A stretch of 64,000 nucleotides of DNA from Bugula neritina. Its lineage: Eukaryota; Bryozoa; Gymnolaemata; Cheilostomatida; Bugulidae. Position numbers and translations under genes: made by a program. Shown here one piece after another: positions 45,958 to 64,000 of this stretch (its first letter is position 1; the number at the start of each line of letters is the position of its first letter). The stretch covers positions 7,988,207-8,052,206 of the forward strand of contig OZ037767.1 in the NCBI GenBank assembly GCA_964035545.1, written 5' to 3'. The notes under the pieces are model-generated. The model saw nothing but the letters and a program-made list of their open reading frames with translations, did no database searches and had not been told where the DNA came from.

Positions 45958-46944
45958 TCTGACTAGAATCAAGCATACAATTAAGTAGCTATATATGACA
46001 GTCAGAATTTCAACAAAATAACTCTATCCACAGTAATTTCTAATATGGAAATACTAAGAAGAGATGCTGTAGTATTGAACTTCCACTTGGTACTCCAAAA
46101 CTCTATTGACCTCTCCTCTAATAGTTAAAAGTATGTAAGTTGATTGTTGATTGGGGCAGAAATTATCACAAGCCATTTTGGCTCTGAGGGTTGGGTAGTA
46201 ACATTTTAAGAAGCTGAGGGACTGCTGGAGTCCAGAAATAACAGTGGTGAGCAGGCCAATAGAGCTCTAAAAACTTGGGTGGACTTTGAGGCCACAGATA
46301 CTGAAGCGGCTACAAATGAATTAAGTTCAGCATTTATCTAAATAAACTTAAACCTTAACCCAGTATGCACTCAAAATGTCTTCTGGTAGTGATCGAACCA
46401 ACAATCATAATGTAATCAAGAGAAATATGACTTACACGCATCTAAACGCAGCATAATATTGTAATTCAATGCTAAGACAAAAGTGTTTATAGGTGCCATA
46501 TAAATAAGGGTTTTATTTTAGCATGCTGTAAATTGAAGAAAAATAGCATTTGAAAAGAAATTCAAAAGTCAATTGGAAAACATGACTTACTTAACTTTTT
46601 GCTACTATTTTTTTTGTATTTCTGGCAGACATTCTGTATATGAGATATATGCAGAATACTGGAGTACTTAGAACAAGTACTGGAAAAATGTTAAAAACTA
46701 ACAAACATTCATGACCTAAACTAATTGTGTATAATAGCGCTTGCCAAATAAAACAACACATTAAAACTCTTTTTGAGAACATAAGTTGTTTTATTGCCAA
46801 CAATACAAGTAATAAAAATAATATTCAAAATTAAGCTGCAACCTGCAAAAATTAGACAAATAAATTAATTCTAGTTTTCCTTGACAAAAATTACATGGTT
46901 AGTGAAATCAGTTCCCCCATCAACCATGACAACAATTACATGGT

Positions 46945-47403
46945 TTATCTTTTTTTGCAATCGCAATGTCCAATGAACAGTTCACTGGAGTCATACCCTT
47001 TGTTCAAACAATACTTTTTGTACACGGATGGTTTTGCAGTCCATAGAGATGTAACTGAACCTATGAAAAATTTTTACCAAATGTTCAAGAACATTCGTAA
47101 AAAGGTTTTCCAAACATGTAGAGTCTTATTTTTGTAAAAGAAAATATATTTCAAGCAATGCTAAAATAACAATATTAATCTTTTCAAAAATACTAATTAG
47201 TCAAATACACAGTATAGAAACTTATTATTTGAAGCCTGTACTTCTCTTGGCCCTATAATAGTCAATACTCAGGCCAGCACTTGTAAAATATATGCCGTGT
47301 AATATAATCCCTAATTATTGTTGATAAAACATAAAACAGTTTTATACTTACCTATTGAACTGATGAGAATGATTGCTATTACTAGCAAAGGAAGAACTTT
47401 CAT
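46945..47403 (-). CDS. Small secreted cysteine-containing peptide, two exons, 55 residues
   Basis: Minus strand. Exon 1 coding 47403-47352 is a signal peptide (MKVLPLLVIAIILISSI), ending in phase 1 at CAATAG|GTAAGT. Exon 2, 47060-46945, follows TTTCATAG and reads GSVTSLWTAKPSVYKKY then CLNKGYDSSELFIGHCDCKK-R and TAA. The mature part has three Cys and ends in KKR. An acceptor 7 nt before the ATG (CTACAG at 47416-47411) and donors at 47613/47604 suggest a 5'UTR intron. A polyadenylation signal AATAAA is at 46795-46790. Peptide hormone, antimicrobial or other effector are all possible; I recognise no family. Confidence 0.65.
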
Positions 47404-47700
47404 ACTGGATCTGTAGCTCAAACAATAACTAAAGCAGAAGTTTTTCTTAAAAACCTTTTAATTAGTGATAGGAGACTATTTAAACAAGTTAAACCTAACA
47501 AATACTACATCTAACTGAATTATATATAATTCCAGAATTTTTTTACCGTATCAAGTTAAAACTGTCAGCTATAATAAGAAGTAAACTCAAATTTAGTTTC
47601 TTACCTGACTTACCTTAAAAAGTGCTTGTATGCTGTATCTTACAAACAATGAAGAAAGAAAACTTGCGTAGTAAGTAAATATCTTTTACTTATATATTCT
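47404..47700 (-). promoter_or_regulatory. Probable 5'UTR exon and promoter side of the small-peptide gene
   Basis: On the minus strand two donor-like sites stand 10 nt apart (TTTTAAG|GTAAGT at 47614/47613 and GTCAG|GTAAG at 47605/47604). They are followed by an acceptor at 47411, consistent with a non-coding first exon near 47615-47690. No promoter motif is certain. Confidence 0.35.
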
Positions 47701-50700
47701 TTTTGATGCAAATGGTAACAAGCAGCTCTCAGCTATATAATTGGTCAATAGCTCAGTCAACATCATTACACATAGATCAACTATTATAATTCAACTTAGT
47801 ACCTTTACTGGTATAATATATGTTTGTATTTAGATTTTAATTTCTACTATTTTCAATTTATGTAACACTTTCAAAGACTCCCTAGCAGAGCTGTTCCAAG
47901 TGGCCTAAACTAGTTTTTGGTAAATATAGAAACTTCTATTTGCCAACAGCGAATGGTGAGCTAAGTCAAATAGTATAAGAGTGTTGTCAATTGTTGGCTT
48001 ACTTGCAGAAGTTGTTTTTAGCTACTATCTATAGTCAGACAGACCTGCAGCGTGTTACGTATGCTAGACTAGGCTTGGTAGCAGGTTAAGTTACAAGTAA
48101 CCTTCATAAAGTCAGCACACTGTGCATGGTTTGCTTGTAGAAACAAATATTGCTAATTGATTGACATGGTTTATAATAATTTATTTTGAAGACTTTATTT
48201 CTAAACAAATATAAGAAGAATATATTCCTGTTGCCTTACAGAAGTAAATCAGATTCTGCAATATGTCATTTTAATTTTTGTATAAAATTCTGAAAAGGTA
48301 CACCAATTATTGGAGTTTGTTTGTTTGTTTGTTTGTTTTCTTTATTTCCATCAAAAAAACAAAAACAAAAGGACAAAAAAAATACAAATATACAACAGTA
48401 ACACAAAAAGAGCTAAATTCAATTTATATGTAATATCAATCGAAGTCAATGAACTTTTTTAGTAATCATATTATCTATTTATTGTTTTAGTTGAGTGATG
48501 AATTATTGAGTTGGTTGTATTCTCAATTAAATTCAATTCCCATGTCTCTTTATATCCTGATTAATTATTAAGTTAGAAAAAACATTTCTTTTATTAAATT
48601 ATTTGAAAGGAACAAATAATATTACATATATGTTACATATAATATAGTCTTGCATATATATAGTGTTTTTTCAATTAATTGTGTAATAGACATTTTTTGA
48701 GATTGTTGCAAATTTTTTCCTTATCTATACTTTTCTTTGTAAGGGCACAATTATGCTTGTACCACCTGTAAAATAATCTTCACAAATTTCGCAACAGTAA
48801 AAGCTTTATTAAAATCTTGCATTTTTGGTTACTTTGATTTTTGTCGACAATGTGTGCCTATAAAAAAATCCCGGCTCTTCAAATATTTTGTCCACAATTG
48901 GCATGCATAAATATTTGTTAATACTGACTGCTTTTTATCAATGTTTAAAAAGGGATTATCCTAACTTAAATATTCTTATGTGTTTTTAATTAAACCCTTT
49001 TTTATATACTTTTCAATAGTAAAAGTGTTTATTTTATAGTGTCTATATATATAAGAAACCCTAATTAAGACATTAAAGATGTGAAATCGGCTAAATATTC
49101 AAGTCTACCAGTTATTTGAGTGAACCGCTGATCCAATCGAGGCATATATTGCATACAGACATACACATTGACAAGCACAATATAGTTTTAGGGTAAGTGT
49201 TATAGCAGGCATTTTATTGTCTTAGATTTAGAGCTCAATCAATGAATTTGCTTTTCAGCTTTTTAGTTTTGATGATTATATCAAGCTTTATAAAAGCATT
49301 ATTCATCGTAAATAGACAGATGACCGAATGAAGAGCTATAGCTTAGTCAATTCATTAGACCTCAAGTAACTCTTTAGATGATGTACTGTATTTTGGTAAA
49401 ACTCTCATAAATTATGCATAAACAATGGTGTTTTATAATAACAATTAGTATTATACTGTTTTCTTTTAAAAATATTTTCTATAAAACAATATTATATCCC
49501 GACATAGTTGTCAGATTTAATTAAATTCTCAATTTCTCAAAATTATTATAAATTAAACAATGATTTTTGCCATAAAAGTTTCTCAAAAACTCATTTCCTT
49601 TTATTCATTTAATATTGTAGCATATTGTTTCTGTTGCCTCAATATAATGCTTAAGCAATCAGTGTGGCGGACCTGTCCTTACAAGTTCCTGTACCAACAG
49701 ACCAATCGGGCACATCAACATGGTGAACATCCTAGCAAAGACATCTACACAAATAGTCTCAGGTCATGCAGTTTTATTAACTTTGTGTAATCCCAGCAGC
49801 TTTATGCACTGTGTACATGTGCAAGATTAGCCTAACTTACCAGGTTCACATTAGAATCACAAGTGATCCTCAGCTGTTCACATGTGCACTCAGTTCACAA
49901 CTATCACAAAGCTATACCCCAACCAAAAGCTATGATTTCATAACTTCAATCACAACATAGCCATAATCTTACAACATGTGCATAAATTCCAGTAATAAAT
50001 CATACAAGTTGCATGCCAGAAATACTGCAAAACAGTATAAAAACATAGAGTAGGCCAAATTCTTCAAGGTGCAAAAGTATAAGACCCCATTATTGATTCC
50101 TGTATTATATACTGCAAGTTATTAATTTTTAGCCTTTAAAATGTTGCAGTTTTATTTTGAAATTATATTTTAGAAATTTTGATTAGCCTTTTATAATATA
50201 AATAGAATTATCATAGCCTTTCGGAAAACCATTCAGAAATAATATCTGTTCATATATTGTATATAAAAACTAGTCAGCAGCCAATACAAAATATTTTACA
50301 TTTGAAACATGAAACTGTGTAAATGACATTCTTACTAAAATTCTGTGGAGTAACATGTATCGTAAGAGATTACAGCCAGGCTGTTATATAAATAATTGGT
50401 TTTTAAAAAATTGCAATGCATGTATGTATACATTGAATGAGAGAAGTTTGATGTTTGATGATTGGAAAACAATAAGATTGGTTTACCAAATGGCATCGAC
50501 TTACAATTTTTAAGTATGAAAGTATTATTACTTTGCCAGTTCTGTTAAGGTTGCCAATATATATAACCTATTGCAAAACCATGCACAATATTCAGGACAA
50601 ATAGCACTTGAAACTATATACACATATAAATCATGCCACATATTTCCTATTTGACTGCATTACCAGCTTTTTGATTAATAATCAATTGAGTTTTTCCCTA

Positions 50701-53228
50701 AGAGTGAACAAGCTCAACCTACATCCAATTCAAAATTGCAAATCCTGTTTTCTTGTGATTAGACTTTGATCCAATTCAAATATTTATGTTGGTGGAAGCT
50801 TTGCAAAGAGCCATAGTGTAATAAGGTTAATGAATCTTTAATAAACTTTTTAATGTTCAACAAAGTCTTTTGACTTTTGTCTTAGTGACTGCTTTGGACT
50901 CTTGAAATGATGGAAGTTGAATTTTAGTTTGCTAAGTTTAATTACTTGATCTAATATTCATTAATTTCCTGTAAAAAAACAGACACCCAACACTTTCCCT
51001 CTAGTTTTATTAATTATATTTTCTAATTAACTTTAATAATTTAAGATGTTGTCTTCTTTTCATCAATTGCATTCTTATAAAAATCCAGCATTTTATTTTT
51101 TGGCTGGCTGCATATAACTGGCCAATATTTGCTATAGAGTAATAGCTTTGAAATCGTTTTCTAAACTTAATTCATTGATAGCTGCCGCACTATTTAACCT
51201 CGGTAGTTTCAAATATAAATAGTTTTGTCTAAGTTTTCAGCTACTCAGCCATCTGCTTGTTTCTAATTTCTTTACAGTTCAAAAAGTCATAAGATTGAGT
51301 ATTTTCTACACTTTCTAAAATTAGCAAAAGCACTCGGAGACAAAAAATTCTGGACTTTTGTATAAAATCAATATTATATGCAAATTTAATGTCAATTATA
51401 TTGAATAATTTACCTGAAAAAGTGTGAATTACCAACATTATATAAGATACAACAGTATATTTTTTTTAAGCCACGGCATTCTAGTATAAACATTTTCTTT
51501 GTAATATATTTTGGATATTTTTTATTGGCATCTATTTGTATTGCTCATAAATAGCATGCTTAATAAACTGAATACTACTTTTGCCTTTAAGTATAGACAA
51601 ACGCTCTGAGATGAGAAACCTTTTATTGTAGTCAAAAGTCATTTTGAAACCATGGTTGCAATTTGTATATTTTCTAATTGATATAAACCAAACTTGAAGT
51701 GTATTTTCTTTCAACAAGAAAATAGTAAAACTAATATAATGTATTTTTACCAAGCATTTGAACTGCTGTTGTAGAATATGTAGTAAACACCCATGCTTGT
51801 GTATATTTTTTTCATTTGTCATGACAATATACTTATCTTTAAATAAGTATTTACAGCTATAAACCGCACCAATGCACTATTGCAGAGTTTTGTCTTGTTT
51901 TGTCTCATTTTAAAAATAACTGAACACTATCATAGCTCTGTTTAAGAACTAAATTTTATATAAACATGTTAACCTTTAAGAAACTGCTGATTTAAATACC
52001 ATAAATAAACATCAATCTACAACAAGTTGTATTTCGGCCTAATCAATATCTAGCTAATTATATTTTAAATATAAGTAATCTTGACTCACAAGCAAAGTAT
52101 GGCACTTCACCGAAAAACTTTCTCGCATATTTTTAAGGCAAGAACTTTTTATATTCAAAAATATAATAAAAAGCCGTAGGCCTACATTTATTTTTGCGCT
52201 GCAAATGCTTGCAGAAAAAGCTTAAAAATCAAACTTGGTATTGTTTTTTGACCAACTTACAAAAGTTGTTATTAAGACAACTGCACTACCTCCTTTCCTT
52301 TATTTATTGCAACCTGGTTAGTGTAATTGATTTTTGGATATATTCAAAATCAAAATTGATTATACCTATATGCTAAAGATATAGTTTTACAAGTTTCAGT
52401 TCTTTCTTTAGACATAGGCAAAAATTTATTTTACCTTAAAAAATAACATTTTTAAAACTTTTTTGTACAATTTTTGAGTCTGATAATGATAAGTTGTTAG
52501 GTGAAGATAATGTCATACAGCTATAAGTTTTATTAATGAGATGAAAGCTCCTACCGAAGATGTAATTCGAATAGTTAGATATGTATGATGTCATGAAATT
52601 GGTGAAATGATAGTAGTGGCAACTCTGATGCAGTTCACAATAAGGATGTGATTTTTTGTCAGTGTTTGTTGTATATAAGAAATATTTAATTAAAGAACAC
52701 TGTAGAATTATAGAGTAAAACAATATTCCCACAAAGTCAATCAAAAATATTATACAAGCAATTTCTACTTTATTATATTGTATGTATATGTTGTTATATA
52801 GTTGAAAAACCTGTCAGTCAAATGTTGAATTTCACTCTTAAATTCTAACTGAACATGTGAAAAATAGAGATGTATATCTTTCGCTAACGAGAAAAGTTAA
52901 TTTTATTACAAGGAAAATTTGTCTAACCTTCAAACACTAGAATAAAGTTTAGTATTTCAACTGTATGTATAAGAGCAGGCCTGTTTAATAACTGGTAATG
53001 CAACTTTTATGTATATAGATTTGATATTTACTCAAACCATTATGCCATTACTTTATCATATACTTTTCATAGATAAGTTCAGCTTGTTTAGTAAATGAAT
53101 GCTTGAAAGATAACAATGTTTGTTTACTTTTTCTATTTATGTAATAAATTATTACAAGCTAACTTCCTTCTAATTTTTTGTCTGCTAATTTATTTTACAC
53201 TGAATGTTAATAGAGTACAGATGGGAGA
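47700..53228. other. Gene-poor 5.5-kb stretch
   Basis: No exon chain with signal peptide, domain motifs or consistent phases is visible on either strand. ORFs here are short and of AT-rich background composition. It contains a (TTTG)n microsatellite at 48315-48339. The last part should contain the promoter and 5'UTR of the gene starting at 53229 (an acceptor-like GAGTACAG lies at 53213-53220). Confidence 0.6.
48315..48339. repeat. (TTTG)n microsatellite
   Basis: Six tandem ttgt/tttg units followed by an A-rich stretch (caaaaacaaaagg...); possibly the tail of an old retroposon. Confidence 0.85.
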
Positions 53229-63884
<10,656 letters not shown>

Positions 63885-64000
63885 GTGAGTCTTTTCATAT
63901 GTCACCTCACGATATGATGATCTCTGCAAAAATACTGACACAGAACGCTACTTCATTAATTGCTCCTTATATTACTATATTATATAGGTATAAAGTCAGT

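Noticed and set aside
46591-46803. 70-codon minus-strand hydrophobic ORF
   Set aside because: Overlaps the probable 3' end and polyadenylation signal of the small-peptide gene; no conserved features.
49560-49790. 76-codon plus-strand ORF with some C/H residues (CPYKFLYQQTNRAHQHGEHP)
   Set aside because: Single isolated ORF in an AT-rich desert, no partner exons, no recognised finger spacing; could be a minor exon but unsupported.

Overview
The window is eukaryotic DNA. It is AT-rich, its genes are split into small exons with GT-AG introns, and it carries long microsatellites, tRNA-derived SINEs, small inverted-repeat DNA transposons and a Penelope-like retroelement. The protein content (F-type-lectin-like domains, fibronectin III, receptor tyrosine phosphatase, Sushi/CCP) fits an invertebrate animal. 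I lean to a marine lophotrochozoan, but the sequence alone does not fix the phylum.

Layout. (1) 342-417, minus strand: the signal-peptide exon of a paralogous gene that runs off the left edge. (2) 5151-40354, plus strand: a complete 46-exon gene. Its spliced coding length is 6378 nt, an exact multiple of 3 with no internal stop. It encodes a receptor-type tyrosine phosphatase of about 2125 residues: signal peptide, FTP(F-type lectin)-FN3-FTP-FN3-FTP, seven more FN3 modules, a membrane-proximal segment with a furin-like site, one transmembrane helix, an intact catalytic PTP domain and a degenerate second PTP domain. (3) 42645-43730, plus: a two-exon gene for an unrecognised secreted or anchored protein. 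(4) 44813-45423, plus: a CCP exon and a transmembrane/tail exon, apparently part of a small receptor. (5) 47403-46945, minus: a two-exon gene for a 55-residue secreted cysteine-containing peptide. (6) 53229 to the right edge, plus: a second FTP-containing gene with the same 76-nt first exon, at least three FTP domains, and no end inside the window. A 1.64-kb inverted pair of Penelope-like fragments sits in one of its introns.

How the parts relate. Three genes begin with a 76-nt, phase-1 signal-peptide exon, and two of them share their 5' flank as an inverted copy. This marks a local cluster of lectin-ectodomain receptors. The complete member joins sugar-binding-type modules outside to tyrosine dephosphorylation inside. 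Every FTP is coded by two exons (phases 1-1-1) and every FN3 by two exons (phases 1-0-1), so domains can be added or removed without breaking frame. A role in self/non-self or microbial recognition is inference. The remaining space (introns, 40.4-42.6 kb, 47.7-53.2 kb) holds repeats and otherwise nothing I can support.
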